In this document: one piece after another, positions 31,242-42,970 of the stretch
How positions within the stretch are numbered: the stretch's first letter is position 1
Layout of the letters: every line of letters begins with the position of its first letter
Assembly (NCBI RefSeq): GCF_007991515.1
Contig: NZ_BJYM01000001.1
Coordinates: forward strand, 186,001-250,000
DNA length: 64,000 nt
Direction: 5' to 3'
Origin: Oceanobacillus sojae
GTDB lineage: Bacteria > Bacillota > Bacilli > Bacillales > Amphibacillaceae
The notes under the pieces: generated by a model
What the model saw: only the letters and a program-made list of their open reading frames with translations
What the model was told of the DNA's origin: nothing
Database searches by the model: none
Translations under genes and position numbers: made by a program

Positions 31242-33546
31242 ACACTGCTTCCTCCTGTAGATTCGCAGACGTATCCAGATTTAGATACGATGCAAACCAT
31301 TTTTTTAAATCCTGGTAATTAGAATAAATAAGTATACTTTCTGCTTCTTTTTGTTTGAAGCAGGTTTGGTAAATGACTGATTCTGATAAATCCTTTTTAT
31401 TCTTTGCGGCTTCGTAACAAAGCCATCCGTCCTTCAACGTTGCAAATCCTAAATCTGTGAAAACATCTGACATAAATTTTATCTTGGCTTCATTCCAGCC
31501 CCGATGCTGTTCAATAGCTTTCTGCATTTCCGTAACCCGAAATTGCTGATGCTGTTTAATTAAGCTGTAATAATCCACAAATTCCTTTCGGGAAGGAAAT
31601 TGAAATGGGTATTGATTCGTAGTCTGACGTAACGCTACAACAATATTTTTCGGATTCATCTGCTTTATAATTTTCTTCATAACATCCATGCTTTCAGGTA
31701 ATTCGGTAAAACCGATTGTATGATAAGATGTCAAATCTCTGGAAAGCGCCTCTTTATAAGTAAATGTTTCCGTATGCTCATCAGGCTGTATAGACTCATC
31801 GCAGACAAAGACTTCGTTAGCCTTATCAGGAATTAATTGCTCAGCTTTTTTCCCTCGAAAATCAAATAGCTGCCACTCTGTAATTCTTAAATCCTCTATC
31901 ATTAATTGGGCATTCCTTCTCCCATTCCACTCGTTGACAGAAAGCTCTCCAACTATCGATATCTCTGTTTGCGGAGAAATAGCATCCTTCAGCTCACCAA
32001 ATCCAAAACCAACCATATCCATTTGACCATTTGCAGATGCAAATTGCATTTTCAAATGGTTTTTTCTGCTTCCAATTTGACGAACCTCTTTCGGTATTTC
32101 TCTTATCTCAAACAAAGGCTTCGGATTTCCCATCCCAAACGGAGAAAGTTTTGCTATCTCCTCAATTAATGCTACATTAATATCTGCAATATCTAATATA
32201 GCATTAATATGCAATTCCTGCTTAAAATCTTCTTCCGACAGATTCTGGAAAAGTAAATCATTTAAAGCAGTTTCCAGAGAATCTAAGTTTTCAATAGGTA
32301 AGGTCATACCTGCTGCCTGTGCGTGTCCGCCAAAATGCGTAAATAAATCTCTGACTGTCATACAGCCTTCAAATAAGTCAAATGCAGGAATACTTCTGGC
32401 TGATCCCTTTACAATACCCTGCTTTGGTTTTATCGCTAAAACTATTGCAGGACGATCATATTTCTGGACTAACTTTGAAGCAACAATTCCTAATACGCCT
32501 TCATTCCAGCCTTCTTTTGCTACAATAATAATCCGTTTATCTGTTTGAACCATTTCCATCGCTTCTTGTACAATATCCTGAACAATTTTCTTTCGCTGTT
32601 CATTAATATGGTTTAGTTCGTTTGCCATTTCTAACGCAATTTCATTATCTTCTTCCAGTAAAAGATCTACAGCTAAATCGGCATCTCCTAAACGTCCCAC
32701 TGCATTCAGCCGTGGACCAATGCGAAAACCGATATCCTCCTCTGTAATGATTTCCTCTAACTGACATACCTGTTTTAAAGCTTTCAAGCCAACATAATTG
32801 GTTCTTTTAAGCTCTTTCAAACCAAATGTAGCCAAAATCCGGTTTTCAGAAACCAATGGCACCAAATCCGCAATCGTACCTATAGCTACAAAAGGAAGCA
32901 CTTCCCGAGGCAGCTCTCCGATTAAAGCCTGTGCCAGTTTTAACGAAACACCGACACCCGCCAGCTCTTTGAAAAAGTAATCCTCAGATAATTTCGGATG
33001 AATAATAGTGTAGCAATCCGGAATTTCTGCTTGAGGCTCATGGTGATCAGTAATGATTAAATCAATACCAAGCTCCTTTGCCACCTCTGCTTCATGAACA
33101 GAAGCAATACCTGTATCCACCGTGATAATTAACCCGAATCCAGCTTGATGAAACTGCCTGAATGCTGCTTCGTTTGGACCGTATCCTTCAGTAAAACGAT
33201 TGGGAATATAGTATTCACAGTCTGCACCAATTTTTTTCAGAGCATGCAGCAGGACAACTGTAGAGCTTACACCATCTGCATCATAATCTCCATACACAAC
33301 AATCTTTTCTTTATTTTCAGCTGCTTCTTTAATTCGCTTAACCGCTTTATCCATTCCATTCATTAAAAATGGGTCTATTAAGTTATTTAAATCCGGCTGC
33401 ATAAATTGATTTGCTTCTTCCGTTGTGGTAATTCCTCTTTGTAAAAATAGATCCTTAACAATAGGCGACATAGCTATTTCTATAGAATCTCTTTCCTCCA
33501 CAGGAGGATTATTTATATATTTCCAATTTGCTTTACTTGATAGCAT
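31231..33546 (-). CDS. recJ: Single-strand-specific 5'-3' exonuclease RecJ
   Basis: Degrades 5' single strands during recombination and repair. At 771 residues it has the longer Bacillus form. DHH-family motifs are present: [17 protein letters not shown] (motif I), [15 protein letters not shown] (motif III), [12 protein letters not shown] and the DHHA1 motif [15 protein letters not shown], then the OB fold and a Firmicute C-terminal domain. The ATG follows AGGGGTG. A near-consensus promoter with an overlapping dyad lies directly upstream. Confidence 0.95.
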   Translation of the reverse strand: MLSSKANWKYINNPPVEERDSIEIAMSPIVKDLFLQRGITTTEEANQFMQPDLNNLIDPFLMNGMDKAVKRIKEAAENKEKIVVYGDYDADGVSSTVVLLHALKKIGADCEYYIPNRFTEGYGPNEAAFRQFHQAGFGLIITVDTGIASVHEAEVAKELGIDLIITDHHEPQAEIPDCYTIIHPKLSEDYFFKELAGVGVSLKLAQALIGELPREVLPFVAIGTIADLVPLVSENRILATFGLKELKRTNYVGLKALKQVCQLEEIITEEDIGFRIGPRLNAVGRLGDADLAVDLLLEEDNEIALEMANELNHINEQRKKIVQDIVQEAMEMVQTDKRIIIVAKEGWNEGVLGIVASKLVQKYDRPAIVLAIKPKQGIVKGSARSIPAFDLFEGCMTVRDLFTHFGGHAQAAGMTLPIENLDSLETALNDLLFQNLSEEDFKQELHINAILDIADINVALIEEIAKLSPFGMGNPKPLFEIREIPKEVRQIGSRKNHLKMQFASANGQMDMVGFGFGELKDAISPQTEISIVGELSVNEWNGRRNAQLMIEDLRITEWQLFDFRGKKAEQLIPDKANEVFVCDESIQPDEHTETFTYKEALSRDLTSYHTIGFTELPESMDVMKKIIKQMNPKNIVVALRQTTNQYPFQFPSRKEFVDYYSLIKQHQQFRVTEMQKAIEQHRGWNEAKIKFMSDVFTDLGFATLKDGWLCYEAAKNKKDLSESVIYQTCFKQKEAESILIYSNYQDLKKWFASYLNLDTSANLQEEAVYGL

Positions 33547-33553
33547 AAATTCA

Positions 33554-33596
33554 CCCCTGACCTAATCATTATACTAGAGTAGGCCAGGGGCATCAA
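33554..33596 (-). promoter_or_regulatory. recJ promoter with overlapping inverted repeat
   Basis: On the minus strand TTGATG and TATAAT are 17 bases apart (33591-33596 and 33568-33573). An 11-bp inverted repeat with one mismatch, CCCCTGGCCTA/TAGGTCAGGGG, covers the spacer and the bases beyond the -10 box, so a bound protein there would block transcription. Its 3' arm also holds the recJ ribosome site. Confidence 0.6.
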
Positions 33597-33635
33597 ATAG
33601 ATTCCTCTGATTATCAGTTAAACTGTAAAGAAAGA

Positions 33636-33998
33636 TTATTCTTTATTTGATTTTTTTGCTTGTTTAGCTTCTTGACGCATTTCTTTTCGGGATTCTTTTT
33701 TATTTTCTTCTTTCCCCTGCACATCTGTAATTCCATGGGCTGCCATTCTTTTTTTCAAGCGCTCATTTTCTGTACGAAGTTTTTTAATCTCATGATGCGC
33801 TCTATAAAGTCGAATTGCCCCTACCGCTGCAGTAATTAATCCTCCCATTAATACAGAAAAGAGGATAACCAGGATTAAAGGGGAATCCGCCGTCCAAAAT
33901 AAATAATCGACTGCTACAGGTTCCACATTAATAACAGCAAAAACGGCGATAATAATTACAAATATAATAGCGAGTATGACATAAACCTGTCCATTCAT
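33636..33998 (-). CDS. LapA/DUF1049-domain membrane protein (YrvD-like)
   Basis: A protein of 120 residues with two N-terminal transmembrane helices (about residues 5-25 and 38-62) matching the LapA domain (VINVEPVAVDYLFW ... VLMGGLITAA), then a basic coiled coil (HHEIKKLRTENERLKKRM) and a charged Lys/Glu tail. In Gram-negatives LapA helps regulate LPS assembly; the role in Firmicutes is unknown. B. subtilis yrvD lies at the same place between secDF and recJ. TGGAGG lies before the ATG. Confidence 0.82.
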   Translation of the reverse strand: MNGQVYVILAIIFVIIIAVFAVINVEPVAVDYLFWTADSPLILVILFSVLMGGLITAAVGAIRLYRAHHEIKKLRTENERLKKRMAAHGITDVQGKEENKKESRKEMRQEAKQAKKSNKE

Positions 33999-34073
33999 AA
34001 TTGTTCCTCCATAAAAAATATTTTTTCTATATATTCATTACCCGATTGAGTATTATTTTAAGCATGATAGTAA

Positions 34074-34166
34074 AAAAAGAGAGCTTTCAATGGTTTAAAT
34101 CGGTAATGTTAACTAAAGTCTGAAGCTAAGCTCTTTCAGAAATATTACCACATTGAAAGCTCTCTT
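34074..34166 (-). terminator. Branched terminator-like element after secDF
   Basis: A 16-bp perfect outer stem (AAGAGAGCTTTCAATG with its complement) encloses a second stem GGTAAT/ATTACC and a small CTGAA/TTCAG hairpin. On the minus strand it runs straight into seven T residues. It therefore should terminate secDF transcripts, but with about 55 bases of inner structure it is far larger than a standard terminator. Confidence 0.7.
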
Positions 34167-34205
34167 ACTATATGACAGTTGCTAAATATAGGCTCCTTAA
34201 TGCAG

Positions 34206-36458
34206 CTATACCTGCGGCCCGTCAACTTTTTCTTTTTTTCTAAAGTCAACTGGTTTATCCTTCACTGTTCTTCCTCTCCATACCAGCCAAAGCTGTGAAG
34301 CCAGGAACAGAGAAGTATATGTTCCAGCCAGTAATCCGACTAACAGTGCAAAAGCAAAGGCCCATATTGAGGATGCTCCAAGCACTAAGAAAGCAACAAC
34401 AGCAATAATCGTTGTAATAGACGTGTTCATTGTCCGCGTAAATGACTGAATAATACTCTTATTGATAATTTCTGCAAGTTTCTTAAATGATTTTACCCGT
34501 TTTTCGTGACGGATATTTTCTCTGATCCGGTCGAAAATAACAAGTGTATTATTTAATGAGTAACCGATAATGGTTAAGATTGCAGCTACAATCGTAATAT
34601 CAAATTCAATTTGCGTTATACTGAATGCCACCAGCATAAAGAACACATCATGCAATAGGGCAATTACAGCAGTAACACCGAAGAAGATTTCGAATCGGAC
34701 AGCTATATATGCAACAATAAATAAAGATGCTATTGCTACAGCATAAACTGCATTTTTAACAAGCTCCTGACCAACAATCGGCGATACAACACTCACACCG
34801 GGTTCATGTCCGTATACCTCTTCAAAATGTTGCTTTAGACTATGCTCTTCCCCTTCATCCAGTACTGTATCAAAACGGACAACACCTATTTCATTATTTT
34901 CACCAGATAAATTTACAGAGCTTATTTCATAACCAAGCGTTTCAAACTCGGATTCCACTTCTTCTTCCGTTAAGCTTTGATCAGCAACAACTTCTATCCG
35001 GGTACCACTTGTAAAATCAACTCCCGGATTAATTTTAAAAATCCCAATGCTGACAGCGCCAATAATCACCAGTATTGTTGTAACAGCAAAAAACTTCTTG
35101 CGATGCTTCACGAAATTAACATGCTTGCCAAAAAATGCAGGATCAGATTCTTCTCCTTCTGTAATATCTTTAATTTGTTTCTTATTGACACCAAGCCAGC
35201 CTTTTCTTTTTTTCAAAAAGCCGCTTTGAATCCATAATGCCAGGAGAGCTCTTGTACCAAATACTGATGTTAAAAAGCTGATTAAAATACTGATGATCAG
35301 CATAGTCGCAAATCCTTTAACGGAGCTTGTACCAAATACGAACAGTACTCCTGCCGCAATTAAGGTGGTCAGATTCGCATCTAGAATTGTCACAAAAGAG
35401 CTTTTATTTGCAGATTGAAAGGCTGCTTTTACAGATTTTCCAACCCTTAATTCTTCTTTCATTCGTTCAAAGGTAATTACGTTTGCATCAACAGCCATTC
35501 CAACCCCTAAAATAAGAGCGGCTATGCCAGGCAATGTTAATACTCCATTGAGCAATTCAAAAATTAATACTACTAAAAATACATAGACAGCTAAGTTAAT
35601 GGAAGCAATGATACCGCTGAAGCGATAGAATGCACATAGGTAAAGAATTATCAATGAAATTCCAATGATCCCTGCAAACACTGTCTGATTTAATGCCTGT
35701 TCACCAAATTGTGCACCTACAGATGTAGAGAAAATCTCATTCATATGTACAGGCAGTGAACCAGAATTAATAATATCTGCCATTTGCTGGGCTGATTCCA
35801 CTGTAAAGTTACCTTCAATCATGACATCGCTGGAATTAATCGTCTGACTTACTGCCGGTGCAGAAATAAATTTAGGCTCTTCTTTCTCAGCTTCTGCAGC
35901 GAATGAATCCTCACCTTCCTGATAATCCATCCAGATAACCAGACGATTATCGGCCATTTGACTAATTTCTTGCGTTACCTCACCAAATTTATCTGCATCT
36001 TTTAGTTTAAGAGTTACAATTGGTGCATTGGTGTTCGGATTATAATCCTGCTTGGCACTTCCCTCTACAATATCTGATCCATCAAGATATTCCTCATCGT
36101 CAACATCCCTGAAAGACAATTGCGCAGATGTTGACAGTATCTCTCTGGCCTCGGCTTGATTTTCAATCCCTGCAAGCTGAACCCTGATTCGGTCCTCCCC
36201 TTCTATATTAATGACAGCTTCACTAATACCCAGGCGATTAACCCGATCATTCAAAGTCTGGACTGTTCCTTCCATTAAACTGTTTGAAATTTCCTGACCA
36301 TCTTCAACAGGCTCTACCTCGTACAGGACTTCAAAACCTCCCTGCAAGTCCAAGCCAAGATTCACTTTACTTATCAAGTTGCTAAACGTTGTTCCAATTA
36401 CTCCTGCCAAAATTGCGATGACAAGAAAAAAGGCAACGATTCTGCCTCTTTTTTTCAT
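34206..36458 (-). CDS. secDF: Fused protein-export membrane protein SecDF
   Basis: SecD and SecF fused in one chain of 750 residues, as in Bacillus. It pulls secreted proteins out of the Sec channel using the proton gradient. The SecD half starts with one helix and the NLGLDLQGGFEVLYEV motif, then the P1 ectodomain and five helices with GVGMAVDANVITFERMKEEL; the SecF half has INPGVDFTSGTRIEV and IGYSLNNTLVIFDRIREN. The ATG ending at 36458 follows GAAGGAGG; an ATG 7 codons earlier overlaps it. It comes after comN, as in B. subtilis. Confidence 0.95.
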   Translation of the reverse strand: MKKRGRIVAFFLVIAILAGVIGTTFSNLISKVNLGLDLQGGFEVLYEVEPVEDGQEISNSLMEGTVQTLNDRVNRLGISEAVINIEGEDRIRVQLAGIENQAEAREILSTSAQLSFRDVDDEEYLDGSDIVEGSAKQDYNPNTNAPIVTLKLKDADKFGEVTQEISQMADNRLVIWMDYQEGEDSFAAEAEKEEPKFISAPAVSQTINSSDVMIEGNFTVESAQQMADIINSGSLPVHMNEIFSTSVGAQFGEQALNQTVFAGIIGISLIILYLCAFYRFSGIIASINLAVYVFLVVLIFELLNGVLTLPGIAALILGVGMAVDANVITFERMKEELRVGKSVKAAFQSANKSSFVTILDANLTTLIAAGVLFVFGTSSVKGFATMLIISILISFLTSVFGTRALLALWIQSGFLKKRKGWLGVNKKQIKDITEGEESDPAFFGKHVNFVKHRKKFFAVTTILVIIGAVSIGIFKINPGVDFTSGTRIEVVADQSLTEEEVESEFETLGYEISSVNLSGENNEIGVVRFDTVLDEGEEHSLKQHFEEVYGHEPGVSVVSPIVGQELVKNAVYAVAIASLFIVAYIAVRFEIFFGVTAVIALLHDVFFMLVAFSITQIEFDITIVAAILTIIGYSLNNTLVIFDRIRENIRHEKRVKSFKKLAEIINKSIIQSFTRTMNTSITTIIAVVAFLVLGASSIWAFAFALLVGLLAGTYTSLFLASQLWLVWRGRTVKDKPVDFRKKEKVDGPQV

Positions 36459-36501
36459 CGTTTGCGCTTCCTCCTTCATATATCAACCTTTTAGACGGAC
36501 C

Positions 36502-36801
36502 TTATTTATCCGCTTGTGGTGAATTTCCAATAAGTGCTTCAATTGAAGCTGCTAAATCATCATTTTCATAGGATTGAATAGTTAAATAGCTTAAATAAAC
36601 AGATGATTTCAAATGAAAAATATCTTGAACAATTTCATGAAGTCTTTTTTCGGTTTTACCCTTCCAAATTTTCACGCAAAGACATTGCCATACGCCTTCT
36701 GGAGTCGCTTGTTCATAACCTAGCATTTTTAATTCTTCCTGTTTACTTTTTAATGCCGGATAAATCAATTCTTTCCATGACTCTACATGCTGACTGTCCA
36801 T
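36502..36801 (-). CDS. comN: Post-transcriptional regulator ComN
   Basis: A small protein of 99 residues. In B. subtilis ComN (YrzD) acts on comE mRNA for competence and is placed at the septum and poles by DivIVA. The family pattern is visible: LKSKQEELKMLGYEQATPEGVWQCL followed by LHEIVQDIFHLKSSVYLSYLTIQSYE. It lies directly upstream of secDF, the same neighbour as in B. subtilis. No other competence gene is visible in the window. Confidence 0.82.
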   Translation of the reverse strand: MDSQHVESWKELIYPALKSKQEELKMLGYEQATPEGVWQCLCVKIWKGKTEKRLHEIVQDIFHLKSSVYLSYLTIQSYENDDLAASIEALIGNSPQADK

Positions 36802-37032
36802 TTCATCCCACCATTTCTTTATAAATCTCCATAAAGTCCTATCTTATTGTACGCCTTTTTAATTGGTAAAGAAAGTATAAAAAAGTCTAAACAGTGCTAT
36901 ATAGGAAAACCTGAGCACTTTTGCTGCATTATTCATTGCTTGACCCAATTCAACTGTCATGGTTTGTCCATTACCCAGCATATATATCATTGTATATCAA
37001 AATTATTTTTTTGAGAAGGCGGGGCAACTCGA

Positions 37033-38583
37033 ATGACGAAACAAACCTTTATCCAAGGAGCATTGATTCTAATTATTGCAGGCATGCTTACCCGGTTTAT
37101 GGGTTTCATTAACCGGATGGTCGTAGCACGTTTTATGGGAGAAGAAGGTGTCGGTCTTTATATGATGGCTCTGCCAACTCTATTTTTAGTTATGACCCTG
37201 ACACAATTCGGGCTTCCAGTGGCTATTTCTAAACGTGTAGCGGAAGCAGATGCACAAAATGATTCTAAAAAAATAAAACAAATTGTTGCCGTCTCGCTGG
37301 CTATTACTTTAAGTGCAAGTGTCCTGTTTACAGTGCTTTTGATTCTGGCTGCGCCAATTTTATCTGTCACCTTATTTACAGACAGCCGTGTATTACTCCC
37401 TTTAATTGTCATTAGTCCTATTATTCCAATTGCCGCTGTATCAGCAGTTTTAAGGGGCTATTTTCAAGGAAAACAGAATATGAAGCCCCAAAGTATTGCC
37501 CAAGTACTCGAACAAATTGTACGGATTACATTTGTTGGTGTATTTATTTATATTCTTTTGCCTTATGGAATTGAATATGCCGCAGCAGGTGCTATGTTCA
37601 GTATTATTATTGGTGAATTTGCTTCGCTCTTATACATGATCCGAAAATTTCGTCAAAAAAGAAAGCTGAAAATACGAAAACATTTTACAGAAACTGTTCT
37701 ATCCGGAAAATCAACAGCAAAAGAACTATTATCTATTTCCATGCCAACTTTGGGAAACAGAATGATTGGTTCTATTTCAAATTTCCTCGATCCGATCATT
37801 ATTGTCCAATCTCTTGCACTCGCAGGTGTCACTGCCGCAGCTGCAACAAAGCAGTATGGTGAATTAATGGGCTACACGATGCCTTTATTATTTTTGCCGA
37901 CATTTATTACAAGCTCTCTCTCTATTGCCCTTGTGCCATCCATTTCTGAGGCAGGAGCAAAAAATCAAACAGAATTGATTCATAACCGCATACATCAATC
38001 TATCCGGATATCTTTTGCATCAGGAGCTGTAGCTACTATTATCATGACCTTATTTGCTTCTGATTTACTTAACCTTATGTATCGTTCTGATTCAGCAGCA
38101 TCCCTACTAATTATCATGGCACCTTTTTTCCTGTTTTTATACATTCAGGCTCCACTGCAGGCAGCTTTACAAGCTCTCGATTTAGCACGACCGGCTATGT
38201 GGAATTCGTTGATAGGGGTTATCTTAAAATTTGGCGTCATGATCTTATTGGCAACAAGTTCAAATTTAGGGATTAAGGGAGCCGCAGTTGCTATCTGCGT
38301 GAATGTTGTTCTTGTTACGTTTCTTCATATCGGGGTACTAAGAAGAGAAATTAATTATTTTCCTGCCTGGAAGGATATTATCCGCATGATTATATTATGT
38401 GGAGCAACTTTTCTTCTGACCTATTATATTAAAAACCAATTTTACACGGGTGACACAAACCTGATCTCATTCATCCTGCTGCTTTTAATTATCGTAATAA
38501 TTTATTTTATATTACTGCTTCTATTAGGTTTTATTCGTAAAGAAGAATTAAGACAACTGCCGTTTTTCTCGAAAAAGAAATGA
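37033..38583 (+). CDS. spoVB: Stage V sporulation protein B (MOP flippase)
   Basis: A polytopic MATE/MOP-superfamily protein of 516 residues with about 14 transmembrane helices. SpoVB is needed for spore cortex synthesis and probably flips lipid II in the mother cell. The N terminus (FIQGALILIIAGMLTRFMGFINRMVVARFMGEEGVGLYMM) and QFGLPVAISKRVAEA are typical. It is divergent from comN, with a 230-base spacer. Related YtgP/AmJ flippases are possible alternatives, but gene order beside yrzE and yajC supports SpoVB. Confidence 0.9.
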   Translation: MTKQTFIQGALILIIAGMLTRFMGFINRMVVARFMGEEGVGLYMMALPTLFLVMTLTQFGLPVAISKRVAEADAQNDSKKIKQIVAVSLAITLSASVLFTVLLILAAPILSVTLFTDSRVLLPLIVISPIIPIAAVSAVLRGYFQGKQNMKPQSIAQVLEQIVRITFVGVFIYILLPYGIEYAAAGAMFSIIIGEFASLLYMIRKFRQKRKLKIRKHFTETVLSGKSTAKELLSISMPTLGNRMIGSISNFLDPIIIVQSLALAGVTAAAATKQYGELMGYTMPLLFLPTFITSSLSIALVPSISEAGAKNQTELIHNRIHQSIRISFASGAVATIIMTLFASDLLNLMYRSDSAASLLIIMAPFFLFLYIQAPLQAALQALDLARPAMWNSLIGVILKFGVMILLATSSNLGIKGAAVAICVNVVLVTFLHIGVLRREINYFPAWKDIIRMIILCGATFLLTYYIKNQFYTGDTNLISFILLLLIIVIIYFILLLLLGFIRKEELRQLPFFSKKK

Positions 38584-38754
38584 TTTTATTTGATAGAATT
38601 AACTACTTGGTTTTATTTTGCCTATAAATGATTATCTAAACATCAGCAAATAGTTTTCTCTAACAGCTCGGTATCTCTCTTTTAAATATTTCTTCTAAAT
38701 AAAAAATACAAGCATAAATTTAGAAGAAAGGACAAACTTAGAGGAGATGAATGA

Positions 38755-39138
38755 ATGGAAAAAATTCAATGGACATCTTTATTCTACGGTTGGATTATAT
38801 TATTCGGGTTACTTTTTCTTTCAAGTTTTACGTTAGGTTTGCTTTTGAAATTTCTGGATATGAAAGAAGCAACCTTATCTTTAGTCACTTTTATCATTGG
38901 ACTGCTTATTCTATTCGTCTGTGGAGTAATTACTGGTTTAAAGGGAAAAGCAAAGGGTTGGCTTTTAGGTGTATTGATTGGATTGGGATTTACCGGATTT
39001 GTTTTTTTAGTTCAATTTCTCGGTTATCAGCAGGGCTTCTCGCTAACTCAAGCAATGTACCATGGATTCTACCTGATTGCAGCAATATTAGGAGGGATTA
39101 TCGGAGTTAATTTTTCAAATCCTGTGGAAGAAAACTAG
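38755..39138 (+). CDS. TIGR04086 family membrane protein (YrzE-like)
   Basis: A protein of 127 residues with four hydrophobic helices and no soluble domain. The motif around FIIGLLILFVCGVITGLKGKAKGWLLGVLIGL and the final AAILGGIIGVNF fit the TIGR04086 family, of unknown function. GAGGAG precedes the ATG. B. subtilis yrzE lies between spoVB and yajC (yrbF) in the same way. It ends in a terminator shared with yajC. Confidence 0.82.
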   Translation: MEKIQWTSLFYGWIILFGLLFLSSFTLGLLLKFLDMKEATLSLVTFIIGLLILFVCGVITGLKGKAKGWLLGVLIGLGFTGFVFLVQFLGYQQGFSLTQAMYHGFYLIAAILGGIIGVNFSNPVEEN

Positions 39139-39156
39139 TTTGTACAGCATATAATG

Positions 39157-39205
39157 AATGCATGAAAAAAAGCTAATGATTGTCCATTAGCTTTCTTCAT
39201 GCATT
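39157..39205. terminator. Bidirectional terminator between yrzE-like gene and yajC
   Basis: AATGCATGAAnnAAAGCTAATG pairs with CATTAGCTTTnTTCATGCATT. The A- and T-rich parts let it serve both convergent genes. Its end touches the yajC stop codon. Confidence 0.82.
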
Positions 39206-39473
39206 ATGCTTCTTGTTTTATTTCTCTGATTGCAGAACGGTCATACGTTAATTTTGTGCCTTCATCAGTAATTAGCACGATTGTGCCTTCATCAATGGCA
39301 TGGATTTTCGCATGTAATCCGCCGATTGTTACGATTGAGTTGCCTTTTTGAAGACTATCCTGCATTTCTCTTACTTGCTTCTGACGCTTTTGCTGCGGGC
39401 GAATAAGTAAGAAATAAAAAATAGCAAACATAAGTACAATCCATAAAATTGGTGTAATCATTTCAGCTCCCAT
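39204..39473 (-). CDS. yajC: Preprotein translocase subunit YajC
   Basis: A small accessory subunit of the SecDF-YajC complex. The protein has 89 residues with one N-terminal transmembrane helix (ITPILWIVLMFAIFYFLLIRPQQKRQKQ), where the RPQQKR boundary is diagnostic, and a cytoplasmic domain with GNSIVTIGGLHAKI. The start at 39473 was chosen because GGAAGGAG is 9 bases upstream; an ATG three codons earlier abuts that site. It is the last gene of the ruvA-ruvB-yrzS-queA-tgt-yajC run. Confidence 0.94.
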   Translation of the reverse strand: MGAEMITPILWIVLMFAIFYFLLIRPQQKRQKQVREMQDSLQKGNSIVTIGGLHAKIHAIDEGTIVLITDEGTKLTYDRSAIREIKQEA

Positions 39474-39489
39474 ATGTTCCATCTCCTTC

Positions 39490-40647
<1,158 letters not shown>

Positions 40648-40687
40648 TCAGTCTAAACATATCATAACGCATTTATACCCGATAAAG

Positions 40688-41716
40688 CTAGATAATTAGC
40701 ATAGCGTCCCCAAAGCTGAAAAAGCGGTAACGCTCCCTTACAGCCTCTCGATATGCATGAAGCACCTCATCTTTTCCTGCCAGCGCACTTACCAGCATAA
40801 TAAGCGTTGATTTAGGCAGATGAAAATTCGTAATCAATCCATCAATTGCCTGATATTGATATGGTGGATAAATAAAAATGTCAGTCCAGCCGCTCGTTTC
40901 CACAAAGGCTCCATTATTATCACGAGCAATTGTTTCCAGTGTACGAGTTGAAGTGGTTCCAACTGAAATAATTCTTCTTCCCTCTGCTTTAGCATTATTT
41001 AATGATTCACTGGCCTTCTGAGACATGCGGTAGAATTCACTGTGCATCGTGTGCTCTTCAACAGAATCTACACTAACCGGACGAAATGTACCCAAACCGA
41101 CATGTAGTGTGATAAAAATAACCTCGACACCTTTATCCTTTATTTGTTGTAATAATTCGTTGGTAAAGTGTAACCCGGCAGTCGGAGCAGCAGCGGACCC
41201 TTTTTCTTTTGCGTAAACAGTCTGGTAACGGTCTTTTTCCGAAAGCTGTTCCTTAATATATGGCGGCAGGGGCATTTCACCCAGTTCATCTAATATTTCA
41301 TAAAAAATCCCGTCGTAAGAAAATTTCACTGTACGCCCGCCATGCTTTTTAATATCTGTACAAACAGCTTTTAACAATCCGTCTCCAAAATCAATGACTG
41401 TTCCTTCTTTAACTTTCTTAGCAGGTTTTACTAACACTTCCCAATTGTCGTTCTCTTCTTGATGCAGTAAAAGAACTTCTATTTTTGCACCTGTATCTTC
41501 TTTTACTCCATACAAACGCGCCGGCAATACCTTGGTATCGTTTAAAACGAGACAATCACCTGCATGCAGATAATTTATTATATCTGAAAAATGCTGGTGC
41601 TGTATTTGACCGGTCTGTTTATCCAAAACACAAAGTCTGGATGCTGTCCGATCCTTCAAAGGTGTCTGCGCAATTAATTCTTCAGGCAGATCAAAGTCAA
41701 AATCTTCTATATTCAT
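40688..41716 (-). CDS. queA: S-adenosylmethionine:tRNA ribosyltransferase-isomerase QueA
   Basis: Transfers and isomerises the ribosyl moiety of SAM onto preQ1-tRNA to make epoxyqueuosine. The protein has 342 residues, starting [20 protein letters not shown], with [30 protein letters not shown] and [17 protein letters not shown], all strongly conserved in QueA. It stands between yrzS and tgt, and the genes are spaced for one transcript. Confidence 0.96.
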   Translation of the reverse strand: MNIEDFDFDLPEELIAQTPLKDRTASRLCVLDKQTGQIQHQHFSDIINYLHAGDCLVLNDTKVLPARLYGVKEDTGAKIEVLLLHQEENDNWEVLVKPAKKVKEGTVIDFGDGLLKAVCTDIKKHGGRTVKFSYDGIFYEILDELGEMPLPPYIKEQLSEKDRYQTVYAKEKGSAAAPTAGLHFTNELLQQIKDKGVEVIFITLHVGLGTFRPVSVDSVEEHTMHSEFYRMSQKASESLNNAKAEGRRIISVGTTSTRTLETIARDNNGAFVETSGWTDIFIYPPYQYQAIDGLITNFHLPKSTLIMLVSALAGKDEVLHAYREAVRERYRFFSFGDAMLII

Positions 41717-41756
41717 GTCTATCCCCTTACTTTCGTCTTATCGTAGCTATCGAACC

Positions 41757-41948
41757 TTATCTAAATCTGCTTATAATAAATAGGATCAGAGTTAGTACAA
41801 CACTAACAAGAATAGAAGTCATTAACGGGAAATGAAAGGTCATATTTCCTTTTTGAAATGTGAAATCACCTGGCAGTCTCCCGATAAATGACCAAAGTAA
41901 ACCAATTACAATCAGAACAATCCCTGCAATAATAAATACTTTCCCCAT
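41757..41948 (-). CDS. DUF2905 membrane protein (YrzS-like)
   Basis: A 63-residue protein with two transmembrane helices separated by the hydrophilic turn GRLPGDFTFQKGNMTFHFP, the DUF2905 signature. The function is unknown. Its ATG overlaps the last base of the ruvB stop codon (TAATG), so it is translationally coupled to ruvB, as in B. subtilis yrzS. Confidence 0.85.
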   Translation of the reverse strand: MGKVFIIAGIVLIVIGLLWSFIGRLPGDFTFQKGNMTFHFPLMTSILVSVVLTLILFIISRFR

Positions 41949-42955
41949 TATTCTTCTCCATTTACGATTGGAATGCCAAGATGCTCATAAGCTTTAGCCG
42001 TAACCCGTCTTCCTCTTGGAGTCCGCTGGATAAAACCTAATTGAAGCAGAAAGGGCTCATATACTTCTTCGATGGTTTGCGATTCCTCGCCAATTGTCGC
42101 TGCAATCGTGTCTAGTCCAACAGGCCCGCCGTTAAACCCTTCAATAATTGCTTTTAACAGCTTATGGTCAATATGATCCAATCCTGCATCATCGACTTGC
42201 AGCATTTTCAAGGCCTGCCTGGTTGTTTCAAAGCTAATCTCTGTTTCGCCCTTCACCTGTGAGATATCACGTACTCTTTTCAGTAATCGGTTTGCAATAC
42301 GGGGTGTTCCTCTGGATCTGCGGGCAATTTCTACTGCCGCATCTTCTGAAATTGTCATATGAAATATATCGGCTGTGCGCATTACAATCCGGCGCAGGTC
42401 GGCTACTTCATAATATTCCAGCCGACTAAGAACACCAAATCTGTCACGCAGCGGCGCGCTTAACAGCCCTGACCGTGTTGTTGCTCCTACTAATGTAAAA
42501 GGCGGCAAATCAATCCGGACACTACGCGCACTTGGACCACTGCCTATGACAATATCGATAAAAAAGTCTTCCATTGCTGGATACAGCACTTCTTCAACTG
42601 ATCTCGGAAGCCGATGTACTTCATCAATAAATAATACATCTCCCGGCTCCAGGGAAGAAAGAATTGCTGCTAAATCTCCTGCTCTCTCAATGGCAGGACC
42701 AGAAGTAGATCTGAATTGAACACCCATCTCATTAGCAATAATAGAGGCTAACGTTGTTTTTCCGAGTCCCGGCGGTCCATATAGTAATACATGATCAAGC
42801 GGCTCTTCGCGCATTTTTGCAGCCTGAATAAATATACTTAAATTTTCCTTTACCTTAGACTGTCCAATATAATCATCTAATTGCAATGGTCTCAGGCTTT
42901 GCTCGATGGATACATCTTCTTCATGTAGATTTCCATCTATCATACGTTCATCCAA
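41948..42955 (-). CDS. ruvB: Holliday junction branch-migration helicase RuvB
   Basis: The AAA+ motor of the RuvAB complex. It has 335 residues with [16 protein letters not shown], Walker [12 protein letters not shown], Walker [10 protein letters not shown], sensor [18 protein letters not shown] and the C-terminal RuvB winged helix ending [19 protein letters not shown] infer a TTG start ending at 42955: it gives MDERMIDG, like the known Bacillus start MDER, and lies 8 bases after GGGAG. An upstream GTG abuts that site, and a later ATG is too far from it. Confidence 0.95.
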   Translation of the reverse strand: MDERMIDGNLHEEDVSIEQSLRPLQLDDYIGQSKVKENLSIFIQAAKMREEPLDHVLLYGPPGLGKTTLASIIANEMGVQFRSTSGPAIERAGDLAAILSSLEPGDVLFIDEVHRLPRSVEEVLYPAMEDFFIDIVIGSGPSARSVRIDLPPFTLVGATTRSGLLSAPLRDRFGVLSRLEYYEVADLRRIVMRTADIFHMTISEDAAVEIARRSRGTPRIANRLLKRVRDISQVKGETEISFETTRQALKMLQVDDAGLDHIDHKLLKAIIEGFNGGPVGLDTIAATIGEESQTIEEVYEPFLLQLGFIQRTPRGRRVTAKAYEHLGIPIVNGEE

Positions 42956-42970
42956 TAATAACACTCCCTT

